Below, one piece after another: positions 21,143-32,328 of a stretch of DNA of 64,000 nucleotides. Within the stretch, counting starts at the first letter, position 1. Each line of letters begins with the position of its first letter. A program made the position numbers and the translations under genes. This DNA comes from Dipteris shenzhenensis (Eukaryota > Polypodiophyta > Polypodiopsida > Gleicheniales), in NCBI GenBank assembly GCA_047967505.1, contig CM106538.1. One strand, written 5' to 3'. Under the pieces are notes generated by a model. That model saw only the letters and a program-made list of their open reading frames with translations, ran no database searches and was not told the origin of the DNA.

Positions 21143-23330
21143 AAGAAGTGGTTATCCTTGTAAACTAATAAACCACAACAACCAATAAAGGCACTGTGAT
21201 TGTCATGTATAGTTCAATTGGAAGATGAACTTGGAGAGCATGACTCCTTGCTGGATTTTGTAGGCCAAGAGCGCAACATCAAGGCAAAGAAAGGAGAGGG
21301 TGCATCTACATCGACTCAAGGGCAGCAGGCCCTATTGAGATGACACTAGTGAGGGAGAGAGTGTTCATTGTGGTTGTGAAAGTGATCAACTACTCCATAT
21401 CTACTATATTGGGCTAAGGCTTATCACAACTTCAAGTCAATGAATGCGCGGGAGATTTATGGGAGGAGATTGAGGTAATGAGATTCCAAGATAATAACCT
21501 TTAAGTAGGAGGCAAGTCACAAATGTAGCTAAAAAATGGAGGCATATTATGACACACAATGTGATTGATGAGCCTATGATTGGAGTTGTTCATGCTAATG
21601 CAAATCAAAATGAACTCACAACCACAATTGGACACAAAATTCTCCCTGCATAATGCTGATGAGAGTTTCTAGTCAACGTGTAGCTAAGATCATTGAACCA
21701 ATATTTAAGAGAAATAGAAAGGAGGAAAACAATATTGGGGGTGAAAAACATAATTCAGTTGGCCCAAACAGGGAATTTTCAATCAAGTTGTGTAACAATG
21801 TTGAAGAAGATTCAAATTTTGTCATGAGGAGAAATTTGGAGGTGCCCGTCATATGAGAGTTCACCTACTTGACTTTGTAAATAATTGCATTATACTCTAA
21901 GCATAGCTCTAGTCTGCAACAATTTGATAGTTACTAATTAGAAGATAAGCTAGAGGAAAATGGAAAAAGCTAAGAAGAACAATTTGGAAATTTATGAGCA
22001 ATAGTTTTAACACTGCATCTCCCATCATTCCAATGTTGCATCTCAAAATCCAATCATAAAACCTGGGACAAGTATTGAGGCTACTCAAGCCCATTTTCAT
22101 AGTCTGGATGCAAGTCTCAATCAAGGTATCATGAAACACATGTATCTAGACCACATAGATCTAGAGTAAGTATAAGGAGTGGAATTCAAAGCATGATGAA
22201 GCCATCAATTATCAAGAATATTCAAATCCCAGACTTGGAGATGGCTCAATACATTCTTGATCAATAAATTTTGTGTTCTAGTTATCCATTGAGTATGGTT
22301 GATAATGCAGACATGCAAGGTGCATGTAATTGCATTACATGGTATGGTCTAGGTTCCTTATAATGCCTTGCAAAAAAATACTAGAAAAGCATACGCTGAG
22401 CAAAAATATCACATCAACCATATTATTTTTCTAGGTCTTACATAACATCGAATCGAAACTTTTTTTAATGGATCAACGAATAAAAAAAGATATCTGTTAT
22501 ATTGAATGTGATGATTGTATCACTAAGTGGAGAGGCCTTTCCTAGATCCATTGATTCACAAAATGAAACAAAGTATATGTCTCACATAGTTAGTATTTTG
22601 ATAGAAACCATAAGGAAGATAGGGCCAAACAAAGTTGCATAGATTGTCATGGACAATGTGAAGAGTTGTAAAAAGGTTAGTAGACTATTACAAAGAGAGT
22701 TCCAACATTTGTATGTATTAGTGTACTAAACTCACACATTGACCTTGGTGTTGAAAGATTGGTACAAGCATGTGCCGTGCTCATACATATTGCTCATAAA
22801 ATTGCTAAGCTCGTACAATCATGTTAATGGCTTCAAACAATATATAGTTCATAAGTTAGATCCACAATGTTACAATTGCCTTCAATAAAAAGAATATTCA
22901 TGCACTTTTACCATTACAATCATTGATAAACAATAAGGTCTTTTTGCTTGAGACATCCTAGTGACATTTTTCAAAGATGGGGGTCTAAACTAGGGAACAG
23001 ACTAGTTAGAGATGAATGTGATAGTATGAAAGAAAAGATAGCATCACCATAATTGTGGAGCTCTTTTCAAGATGCCGTGTATCTTTGCACCAAGATCTCT
23101 AATCTCAAAGGCCCCAAATACTCAAAAGCTTGGATGCCCTCGTAGAGCATAGAGCATAGAGCAAGAACCCATTACTAGAAAGCTATCAATGTGTCCAAAT
23201 GAGAAGAATGTTAGAAGGCCTTCAATGCACAAAAATGGAGGGAAATGTGTAGTTTATTTAGAAAGAAATGGGATAAATCTCATTGTCCACTACATAGTAT
23301 TAGAACTCCTTGATTCAGAGTGTTGGAGCA
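21143..23330 (+). pseudogene. Probable hAT-type (DUF659-like) transposase remnant
   Basis: There is no long ORF, but three-frame reading on the + strand gives a chain of fragments in the order of plant hAT-like proteins. A segment like SSYPLSMVDNADMQGACN at about 22270 is followed by KKDICYIECDDCITKW. At 22620-22680 comes GPNKVA-(stop)-IVMDNVKSCKKVSRLL, resembling the V-V-T-D-N-A-S-N-x-x-x-A-G-x-x-L core. After it are HIDLGVERL and AHKIAKLVQ, matching the C-A-x-H-x-I/L-D-L region, then a Trp/Arg-rich region. Many stops and frameshifts show it is long dead. Terminal inverted repeats and an 8-bp duplication were not identified. The assignment is moderate. Confidence 0.4.
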
Positions 23331-23483
23331 TGAATTCCAAAGAGTTTCCTTAACTCATGAATGATTTCTATAAAGTGATTTGAGCATATTATCCATAGAA
23401 TTCTGTGAATACTAAGTGTCATAATGAGCTAGCTAAGTATAGTGCAAGACGGGTTTATTTACATCTACCAATGTACAATAACT
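23331..23483. other. Short gene-free interval
   Basis: Nothing recognised between the transposase remnant and the next LTR. Confidence 0.5.
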
Positions 23484-23773
23484 TGTTGAGATATCGTGCC
23501 TTGTGCACATTAATTAGAGGCTAAGGTATGGTGTAGAAATAATTAAAGTAGCCACCCAAGGACGTGGACTACATGATGTGAATATGTGGAGTAAGGACTA
23601 CCACTGGATGATGTGTGGACCAAAGGATCCCACATGCTTTGACTAGTGTAAAGGCTCTCTCTATATAGGAAGCCTTCTTGTATTGTTGATCACACATTTG
23701 CAATAGATTGAGTATTTCATATTTTATATCTCTCTCATGGTGTTTCGATCCTCCTTGATCCCTCACTTTCACA
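23484..23773 (+). repeat. 5' LTR of the gag-only family (family C), + orientation
   Basis: It starts tgttgagatatcgtgcc and ends tgatccctcactttcaca, directly before a primer site. An inverted partner LTR lies at 26466-26699. The region tatattttatatctctctc near its centre could hold a TATA box. Confidence 0.75.
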
Positions 23774-23785
23774 TGGTATCAGAGC
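23774..23785 (+). promoter_or_regulatory. Primer-binding site (initiator Met-tRNA)
   Basis: The sequence tggtatcagagc directly follows the family C LTR. Confidence 0.85.
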
Positions 23786-26465
23786 TTAGGTCTAGCTCTC
23801 CTAGTTTAGTCTTACATATGGTTGAGAGATCTATTGAGAGAGAGAAATAGGGGTCCTATCCATCCACGGAGAGATTCATACTCATTGAGTTTCATTTATC
23901 GATGTTCTAAGAGTTCTATTACTCTGTGAGAGAAGCTATTCTATCTAAGAGAGGGAGCTTCATCAATCAAATGGCTAGGAGAAATGAGCAGCAAACATTG
24001 TAGAAGACTAGCCTCAAATGAAGATCCACAACTTATCTCCTTTGTGAGTTACGGTGGGCAAAGTGTGAGAGCCTACACTCTAGAGACATCAGCTACCAGT
24101 CGCCATACAATGTACAAGTAGTACACGCAGCCAGCTTTTAGAAAGTAGAATGGCTCCAACGCCTAGCCAATAGCCCAAGCAAAGAATTAATAGCACTCCA
24201 ACGTCAAGCTACTCTAAGGCGGCCAGCTCTAGTAACTCTTCAAAGGAGACTTGTCAACGTCAAGCTCCTGATCCACACCAATGACACGGCTACTACTCCA
24301 ATGGCAGCTCTTGAGCCTCACAAAGGAGGTGATGTGCCCTTTCATGGCTCCCTATGCCTCCAGCCTATCAACTCCATTTGCATCTACTATGAATGGCTTC
24401 CTCCATGGATCTCCTACCACGAGCGACCCTCTTGAGCTCTGTCCTCACCAGCTGTTCCTTACCTTTGCGCCTTCATTTGTAACTACAGGCGCCATAGCCA
24501 TAACTGACTTCTGATTGAAGCTCAGCCTCGACCATCTAACATCGCAACCAGGCTTCCCACAACCTGCACTCACGACACTCCACTGCCAAGAATACAAGCA
24601 ACACCTCCACAACATTCAGCGACATCATAAACAAGGAAGAGGCAACGCAACCTTCAACGGATCAGACCCGCAGCTCTATATGCCTCTGTGCACAGACTAC
24701 AGACTATGCTGCTTCATCTTCAAACCTTCGTTTCTTTTGAAAGGTTCCCATTGATTGACACATGGCAAGATTAAAATTTACCATGGTTAAGTTTATTTAG
24801 CCTTGGTTAACTTAGTTTGGTTAGAAGACTGCCACATGGCATAGTGCCACCTAAGCACTAGGTCCTTACTAAGCACAGTTTTGAATGCTAGATGTGAATC
24901 CTTGTGCCACATCATCATGCCCACTCTCTCTTCATAAAAATTCTGACAAGCCATAACTTTCAATCCAAAAAGAATTTTCATGCGCTCCAAAAAGGAAAAA
25001 TAATTGGTTTTTTGAGCTCTACATGACTATCAAGTCAGTTGTGTTGTCAACTAGCCACTACCATATTTGAAAGTTTCTTCAAATGGTAAAACCTTTGCAA
25101 TGGCAATACACGCCCTAACTATTGAGAAGTTCACTAGGGAAGGATTCTTTTGAAGACTGTAAAAGAAGACATACCCACTGCACAAAATGAAGCTTGGAAA
25201 GAAAAAGATGAAGCAACACTATCAATCATTGGCTTGCACAAGCAAGTAGATTGTGCCCATTTGTAATTGTGAGTTTTCACCATTATTTGTTAGGACTTGG
25301 TGACTTATTACCACACTAGATCTAAGATCATGAATCATATAAACTAAAAATCATCAAATATTTGAATATATAACATCTATATACTTACTTAGGAAGCTAG
25401 GAATTATCAAAATCATCTTAACTATTGAGTTCTTAGCATTGAATCTTCTATGTAATGGATTCCAAGCTTAATCCAATTGTGCATTCAAGAAAAACATTCA
25501 AGCAATCAATTGATTCAGTAAACTCATTGAAAGAAACCGATTGAAGTAGACCCTTTTGAAGTGAACCATTAAACAAAACATGTAGAAACTAGAGAAAATG
25601 TTAACACATACATGCTTACGTTAGACCGTGAACAATGCATAAAAGCACACAACATTGATCTAGTGCACGTCATCACTAGAGGAACCCTTTTATCTCAAAA
25701 ACATAAACTCTAGTTTAGAGAATTTAAGTCTTTGAAATACTATTTGCAAGTCACAAGGTTGGATTTAGCAATTTTGTGTACAACAACATGCCATGTTAAA
25801 TAACATCTCTCTTTAACAAATAAATATTGAAAAGTAAGATCTAAAGTTTTGACTTTCAAAAAAATTGAGCCTAGAAGAAAAAATTTCAAAAAAAAGAAAA
25901 AAGCCCAAAAGCAAAATTTCAAAACATCTATCTCATTTGTCAAAAGAGTAAAAAAATATGCTGCATTTTCCCAATTGTCACAAGGCTCTAACCGTTAGAA
26001 TTATCATCATGAAAACATCAAGGCTCTAACCATTAGCATCATCATCTCTCTCATCGTCACTATGGTTTGGGATGCCAATAAGATTTTCCTCATCCTCATT
26101 AGGAGTATCACCTTCTACCTCTCGATCATCCTCATTTTTTCAGGTTGCAATGCCAAATTCAATGATATGAGGAACCACTTCACAAGGGGTGGGATCAAGA
26201 AGAACATCATATCCCCATTTTGGAGCTTTCTCCTCATATCTATCATCTCAGAAGTTAGCTAAAATTTCATGATTGCAATAAATACATGCAAGATTCCTAG
26301 CTCAATCTTTTGGTAGCTTGTTCCTTGTAGTACTATGGATGTACTTGTATTGGCTCTTATTCCTTTTGGCACCTAAGTTGGAGCATAGCTGTGCCAAAAT
26401 TCTCATGGTGGTAGGTGGATGTAGGAATTCACAACTAGCACTGCTTATCATCCACATAAGATAGG
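23786..26465. other. Leader-like and AT-rich sequence without a recognised gene
   Basis: To about 24750 the + strand is relatively GC-rich with short Pro/Ser/Leu-rich ORFs. This may be the degenerate internal part of the family C element, but no gag zinc knuckle was found. From 24750 to 26465 the sequence is AT-rich, with no gene, repeat or LTR that I can support. Confidence 0.4.
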
Positions 26466-26699
26466 AAACACTCAATCTATTGCAAATGTGTGATCAACAA
26501 TACAAGAAGGATTCTTATATACACAGATCCTTTAGAATAGTCAAAGCATGTGGGATCCTCTGATCCACATATCATCCAATGGTAGTCCTTGCTCCACATC
26601 TTCACATCATGTCATCCACATCCTTGGGTGGCTCCTTTAATTCTTTCTACACCATACCTTACCCTCTAATTTATGTGCACATGGCACCATATCTCAACA
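26466..26699 (-). repeat. Family C 3' LTR (partial)
   Basis: It is the inverted partner of 23484-23773, sharing actcaatctattgcaaatgtg at one end and catatctcaaca at the other. The sense-strand 3' end is truncated near 26466. The internal side abuts the purine tract RC of cctcccctt. Confidence 0.75.
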
Positions 26700-26885
26700 C
26701 CTCCCCTTGGTGCCATGATCCATTGGCTATCGCAAGGTGGCCAGATGTAAGTTACAAATCCATCACCTCCCCTTAGTGCATACCTTGCTACATAAGGTGG
26801 CCAAGTGTGGTTTTTACATGTCAATACCTTCCCTGAGTGCTTGCATGGCTACTTGTAGGTGGTTAGGTTTGATTACAAGAATATA
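26700..26885 (-). repeat. Three tandem degenerate units containing polypurine tracts
   Basis: Units start at about 26700 (cctccccttggtgcc), 26766 (cctccccttagtgca) and 26829 (ccttccctgagtgct). Each continues with a gct-tgc-aaggtgg/taggtgg phrase. On the minus strand each has a GGGGAGG or AGGGAAGG purine run like the true polypurine tract next to the LTR. Two such units are also present at 63742-63850. Confidence 0.65.
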
Positions 26886-26912
26886 AGTTAAAGGTGGAAA
26901 GGATTTTGCTTT

Positions 26913-27640
26913 TCAATACATGTTGTTGTCATCATTCTGCTCATGGCTTGATGATGACTCCACGTAGTTGACATGTTGTTGCTTCAATTTGTAGTCTTCT
27001 TCCTTGTGTGCTAGCTTCTTGCAATGGTGACACTTCGGTTTGTTCTTCAATCTACAATCACTTTGGTAGTGACCCATCCTTCCGCAATGGTAACACTTTG
27101 CTAATGCTTGTTCTTCATGATTGCTGTTGCATGTTGATGTAGATGTCAATGTCAATGCCTTAAAATCTCTTTATTTCTCAAAAAGAGATGATACACATTC
27201 CTCAAATTTTGGATCTAGAAGATTCTTCAAGGTGGTTGTTAGTGCATTGTACTCTTCAAGCATGCTTTTAAGGAGGATTGCAAGTGCATCCTTTTCCCCT
27301 ACTTTTGCATTTATGCCTTCTTAGGTCATAATTCTTTTGATCTTGTTGATAAATTGTGCCATGGATTCATGGAAGCTCATGTGCAAACCATATAATTCAC
27401 TCTTAAGATGAATTTCTTGGTTCTTTGCTTTTGCACCAAACACTATGTTCAACTCATCCCATGCATCGTTGGCATGATCCTTAGAGTCTATATGATGAAT
27501 TATGTTTGGGAATATACTCTTTGGTTCCCACTCCCTCTTTCCATGATGCACTTCTACTCTCCAACAGCAAGACATATGAGTGCACCATCATTGCTTTCTA
27601 GAAGTGCCTCCCATAGAACAAATTACTGTGAAAGATGGTG
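26913..27640 (-). pseudogene. Family C gag (UBN2-like core plus two zinc knuckles)
   Basis: Reading leftward from about 27640, the core includes HIDSKDHANDAWDELN, VFGAKAKNQEIHLKSEL and MAQFINKIKRIMT. This is followed by a TAA or TAG interruption and then ALTTTLKNLLDPKFEE. The C-terminal part has two CCHC boxes, CYHCGRMGHYQSDC and CHHCKKLAHKEEDY, the second having lost its last Cys to Tyr. It ends with QHVNYVESSSSHEQ, a tail shared with the element at the right edge of the window. It would form the capsid-like particle but is now split by stops. Confidence 0.7.
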
Positions 27641-28191
27641 AGATATTACCATCTCTATATCCTCTAATGTGCCCCTTGTAATGAGACTCTTTCCTCCATG
27701 GACTTGCCTTAAGCGTGTGTTCATGTTGCTTAAGCTTATCAATGTTGCTTATAGAGCAGTGTTCCATGCAGCTTCATGTATTAGTAAACTTTGCAAGAAC
27801 TAGATCTTAACACATGCTTTCTTTTCCACCACAAGAAGCTGCTCCACGTGATCTCCCATTGTCTCTTATGCTCCCACCAAAACACTAAGAGAATTTCTGT
27901 GTTAATACATCTGTCTGAGGCTTCATGCATTTGTCCATGTACAAGGAGAAGTATATTGGAGTCCTTACACATAGTGCCAATATAATATCTTTGAAAAGTA
28001 CAAAGGCACATCCCTAAGGTGTGGCTCTTTGCCATATACGTCAATGTATAGTGTCAAGTGCTTAAGCTTGGATCAAAGGGTGCCAATAGTTGATGATTGT
28101 CCATGTCCCATGCTTCTCAACAAGCTAAGAATCTAAGGCCAAGTGCCTTTGCCTTCCTTGGCTTACCTCTATGTTAGATTTTGAGAGATCT
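27641..28191. other. Unresolved interval, probably family C gag 5' part
   Basis: The minus strand keeps short coding-like stretches (e.g. MNTRLRQVHGGKSLITRGTL near 27660-27720) continuous with the gag direction, but I do not recognise the family motif. No LTR or primer site was found. Confidence 0.3.
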
Positions 28192-28366
28192 CAACAATGG
28201 AAGCAGAATGGAAGAAGGTGAGAGAGAGAGGGAGAGCGAGAAGAGAGACTCACACAAGTTTTGGTGGGTGTGGAACACCCTAATCTTCTATGTCATCCAT
28301 ATATATGTGTGTGTTTGAGTATTGTACATAACCAGGGTTCAGGTACAGTGGCCTTTAACCCCCACA
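28192..28366 (-). repeat. Family A 3' LTR
   Basis: The 175-bp LTR starts tgagagatctcaac and ends aacccccaca, nearly identical to 6683-6865. Confidence 0.88.
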
Positions 28367-28419
28367 ACCTCCCACTTTAAGGCCAATGTACCTTTAAGGG
28401 AGAACAAGCAATGAGAATA

Positions 28420-30187
28420 CTATCCAATGCCCATGAATACATGACAATACTCAAACTGTTGACTAGGTAGACTCTTTGTCAGCATATCTGCAGGGTTATC
28501 ATCTGTATGAACCTTGACAAGCTCTATGCGCTTGTCCTCAAGTACCTCCGTAATAAAATGGTACCTAACCTCAATGTGTTTGGTCTTTGCATGAAAGACC
28601 AGATTCTTTGCTAGCTGAATAGCACTCATGGAATCACTATGCAATGTCCGTACACCTATATGAATCCCAAATCTCTCACTAGCCGATCAAGCCTCCTTGC
28701 AACCCTCTGTGGCTACATCATACTCGACCTCTATGGTAGACAAAGAAATGCACTTCTATGCGTGAGACATCCACAACACTACACCACCTGCAAAGCTAAA
28801 TACATAACTAGAAGTGGATCTCCTGCTATCCACATGCGCTGCATAGTCTAAATTTATGTACCCAAATGCACGCATCTCTCCTCTGCCAAAGCAGATACAC
28901 ACCTCCTTGGTACCCTTCATGTACCTCATGATGCACTTAACTACCTCCCGATGCCTCTTTCTTGGATTATCCATATACCAGTTAACAACTCCCAGTGCAA
29001 ATGCAATGTCCGGTCTAGTAGCTATCATAGCATACATAAGACTCCCAACCACTGATGCATAAGGAATCTTGGCCATCATGGCCCTCTCCTCATCTGATTT
29101 GGGACTATCTACCTAACTCTTTTCACATATGGAGGCAATGGAGTACTTACGGCCTTGCCCCCTCCATATTGAAACGCTATAACTCTTTTGTAACATACTC
29201 CTTCTATGAAAGCCAAAGGAGATTCCTACGCCGGTCACGCATGATGCGCATAACAAGAATATGACTTGCAGGTGCCAAATCCTTCATGTCAAAGGCCTCA
29301 CGCAACTTGGCCTTCAATGCATCAAGCTCATAAGCATTCTTGTGCCAATAACATATCATCCACATAAAGTGCCAGGAGTATCAGGCTATTATCCTTAGCC
29401 CTTTTAGTGTAGAGGCAGTGATTAATCTCCTCTTTTCTAGCTTGCAAACCAAATGCACTTTGCCCTTTTCTTCAAAATCTTTCGGTTGTACCATGTAAAT
29501 TTCCTCATGCAAATCCCCATGCAAGAAAGCTATCTTGACATCCATCTGCATAAGCTCCATATCCTCTATTGCCACAAGTCCAAGTACACATCTAAGTGTG
29601 GTCATCTTCACAACTGGAGAGAATATCTCATCAAGGTCCACACCCTTCTCTTTCTTGAACCCTTTAGCAACCAAATGGGCCTTGTACTTAGGCACATCAT
29701 CACCTGACCATCTTGTAGACCCATTTACATGGCAATGCTTTCTTTCCATGTGGCAAAGAAACCAAGTCCCAAGTCTTATTCTTTATGAGTGAACATCTCT
29801 GATTGCATATCATACTCCCACTTGCGTTGGATCCTTGCACATCATAGCCTCTCTGTAGCAAGAAGGCTCCTCACAATTAGTAAGCATCACATAGTCTACC
29901 CCTGGAGCAAATCTCTCAGGCAGTGTAGACACTCTAGATGTTCTTCTCAAGGGCATTTCAGATTGCTGTCCCACCTACATATCAGCCACATTTTGCTCAT
30001 CATTGCCACTAATAGATGATCCATCATCTGCCCTTGATTGTGTACCTGTGTGAGTACCTGGTGGCACCATTTCCTGCACATTCGGTGCATGGACAGCTTG
30101 CTGTCTATCAACATATGCAAGTGGATTCACATCTTGCAAAGTGATTCTCCTCATTTCCACATCCCTCAAGCAATATGGACCCTTCAT
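28420..30187 (-). pseudogene. Family A pol fragment: RT, RNase H and integrase C-terminus
   Basis: RNase H (28420-28755) contains MSAIQLAKN, where Gln is CAG, and FHAKTKHIEVRYHF. TAG at 28756-28758 lies between WMSHA and KCISLS, at the same codon as in two other copies. RT follows, with SLMYAMIATRPDIAFALG, a damaged YVDD region near 29350-29365, and HLVAKGFKKEKGVD. The segment 29975-30187 encodes the variable linker (LRDVEMRRITLQDVNP). A deletion removes RT sequence near 29430, fusing CKLEKRR to later sequence. This copy is clearly dead. Confidence 0.88.
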
Positions 30188-30314
30188 TTACAAAATGGTT
30201 TCATAATCATGGCCTCATTTCATGAACTTCAAGAGTTAGAAAACTTGTTTAGTCAGAAATGAGGATATCCATTTCTTTTCTTAAGCAATATGACCCCTTT
30301 CTTTACAAAAGGGG

Positions 30315-30494
30315 TTAGCTCGTTGGCATAGTTTACATCAAATTCAAAGCAATTACATCAGAATGCCTCCAAAAGAGCCTTAAAGTACATAAGAGGTATG
30401 TTATGCCATTAGCTCATTGGCATAGTTTACATCAAATCCAAAGCAATTACATTAGAATGCCTCCAAAAGAGTCTTAAAGTACATAAGAGGTAAG
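30315..30494 (+). repeat. Tandem duplication, 94-bp unit
   Basis: The block ttagctcgttggcatagttt starting at 30315 restarts at 30409 as ttagctcattggcatagttt. The copies differ at only a few positions. Confidence 0.9.
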
Positions 30495-30514
30495 ACACTA
30501 TACAAAGGACACCA

Positions 30515-30960
30515 TATTAGATTGCATGGTTACTATGATAGGGATTATAAGAGTTATAAAAATACAAGAAGATTAACACAAGGTTATGCCTTTTCCATTG
30601 GACAAGGGTCAAGTTCATGGCTATCCAACATACAATCAACCATTCGTTTGTCTTCTATAGAAGTAGTATGTAAAGTCCTCACCACAAGAGCATGTGAAGC
30701 AATATGGCTTAAAAGACTTCTATAAAAAACATTATAGTTTGATGAGCTAAAGCCAACCATGATAAGCAAAGAACTGAATATATCATTCCAAGACAATGTT
30801 CGACAGCACTTCATCAAGAGAGAGAGCTACTTGGTGGCATTGCATTATAGCATTGCGACGACAACAATGAAAACGTTATAGACATATTTACCAAACTACT
30901 CAAAAAAGAGCTTTTCGTGAAACATTGACAAGCCCTATGCTTAGCCCTTGTTCAAACCCC
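30515..30960 (+). pseudogene. Copia RNase H fragment, + strand
   Basis: The + frame 30522-30725 reads HGYYDRDYKSYKNTRRLTQG, SSWLSNIQSTIRLSSIEVV and AIWLKRLL, and later sequence gives FHQERELLGGI-like and a LLKKELFVKH-like end. It is closest to the family B RNase H at 11834-12328 but much decayed. It leads into a purine tract and LTR remnant on its right. Confidence 0.75.
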
Positions 30961-31001
30961 ACAATTGTCAGCTTGAGGGGAGGCCTACTTCATGATGTTA
31001 A

Positions 31002-31190
31002 TCTTAGGGAAGGTGTTGAGGAGAAATCTCAAGATCATGTGAAAATGTAGATATGCATTAATATTTACAGGATGCTAAAATACCACCATGGTTTCCTTAC
31101 AAACTAATCTATTGGTCACTTGTGCACTCCTAACCATGACCTCTCTCCTCCATCTCCACTGCCTCCTCTCCTCTCTTCACTTCTCTTTTC
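31002..31190 (+). repeat. Probable polypurine tract and 3' LTR remnant, family B-like
   Basis: The purine-rich ttagggaagg at 31004-31013 is followed by tgttgaggagaaatctcaag at 31014, which resembles the family B LTR start TGTTGAGAG. The end of the LTR is not defined, and I place it near 31190 where the CT-rich part ends. Confidence 0.5.
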
Positions 31191-31439
31191 TAAAAGCACT
31201 TATTATGGGACACAAAAATGTAGGGCCTAGATTATGTTGGTTAAGGTTGCTATTGCTTTCTCTTTGAAACATTCTACAAGAAATAAATTTTTGAATATGA
31301 ATTAGATGTCTAATACAAATCCTAAATTAGATGTAGACAACAAATTTCCTTTTGAGTTTCCTCTTTGAGAAGCTCATATGGAATTGCAAGTTGTCTGCAG
31401 TTGCTCAGAGGAAGAACAATATTTTACCAAATAACATGA

Positions 31440-31842
31440 GCAATTCCCAATGAAAAGCATCTTCCAATTAAGTATTAGGCAAAAGCAATCCATATTGCAA
31501 ACGATTTTCCTAATTGACTTTCAAACGAATAAATTCAAGGTATGACACCTTATGAGCAATTCATTCAATACAAGCCATGCATTGAGCATATGTGCATATT
31601 GGGATGCACATTATATGCCCCCACACACTACCATCATCACAAAAAATTGGATGTTTATAATGGAAGACATCCAATAGCAAGAGAAAGTCATACCGTCTAC
31701 TCAGTCACATACAAAGAAGAAGATCCCTCAAAATCCCTCAAAATAGCAATAACTCAAATGGTCTACAAGAGAATGGAGACCACTGCCCAAGTTGACATAT
31801 GCTTAGAAAGGCTAGGTTTAAAAAGATACCATGTTGAATAGA
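31440..31842 (+). pseudogene. Copia integrase C-terminal fragment, + strand
   Basis: The + strand reads AKAIHIANDFPN, then from 31542 MTPYEQFIQYKPCIEHMCIL and GCTLYAPTHYHHHKKLDV. These match the MTPYEAFTGHKPRIGHLRIFGC and KLDAKSRKC positions of the family B integrase. Because it lies to the right of an LTR remnant it belongs to a separate fragment. Frameshifts are present. Confidence 0.65.
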
Positions 31843-32328
31843 TGCCATTCACTAGGGTGATGGAAAGAGGTTAAGTCTCTCCTAGACTATGTGTGGGTGG
31901 ACCAAGGGTCCTAATTAGGTTAAGTACATTTCATCTTAGACGTAATGGGCGATCAACCCAAATGTGTCAAGGTGATGAGATTGTATCCCAAGGCCTTCGC
32001 CCCAAAGAGCTGCACACAGAGAAATCTGTAGAGCGAAATCAGAATGAGCCAACAGCATGAACCAAGAGTAAAGGACATCCGATGTGCCACGTCACCGAGT
32101 AGACAAACTCAAACGAAGGCGAGGAAAAATACCCATTCGAATTTCAGAAATTCTTCTCCTAGTGGAACCTCCAATTAGACCTACCCGTGGGAGAGGCCAA
32201 AATCATATTAATTTGCTCCAAGATTGCGTGATTCCTCTTCCTCGAGTCATATACCTCCTGCAATTTACTAAGAGACCTATTTATTCATTTGTTTGCGTTT
32301 GTTGATGGGACTGTAAAACAAATGTGAT
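31843..32328 (+). other. Upstream region of the PPR gene
   Basis: No gene or transposon was recognised. The promoter and 5' untranslated region of the PPR gene probably lie here, but I see no clear TATA box or conserved element that I could place with confidence. Confidence 0.4.

Larger units (their letters stand above)
26466..28191 (-). mobile_element. Gag-only LTR element (family C, TR-GAG-like), minus strand, 5' end not found
   Basis: From left to right there is a 3' LTR ending at 26699, a polypurine tract, about 200 bases with reiterated tract-like units, and then a gag gene on the minus strand. No protease, integrase, RT or RNase H lies between gag and the 3' LTR, where copia and Ty3 elements would carry them. 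This is the layout described for TR-GAG non-autonomous elements. The gag 5' end and a 5' LTR were not identified before family A begins at 28192. The same 3' layout recurs at 63669-64000, which argues that it is a family trait and not a local deletion. Confidence 0.6.
28192..30187 (-). mobile_element. Truncated family A copia (3' half)
   Basis: It begins with a 3' LTR and continues through RNase H, RT and the integrase C-terminus. Homology to the 46-48 kb copy stops at about 30187, in the phrase before tttacaaaatgg. Gag, protease, integrase core, leader and 5' LTR are missing, so no target duplication can be tested. Confidence 0.88.
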
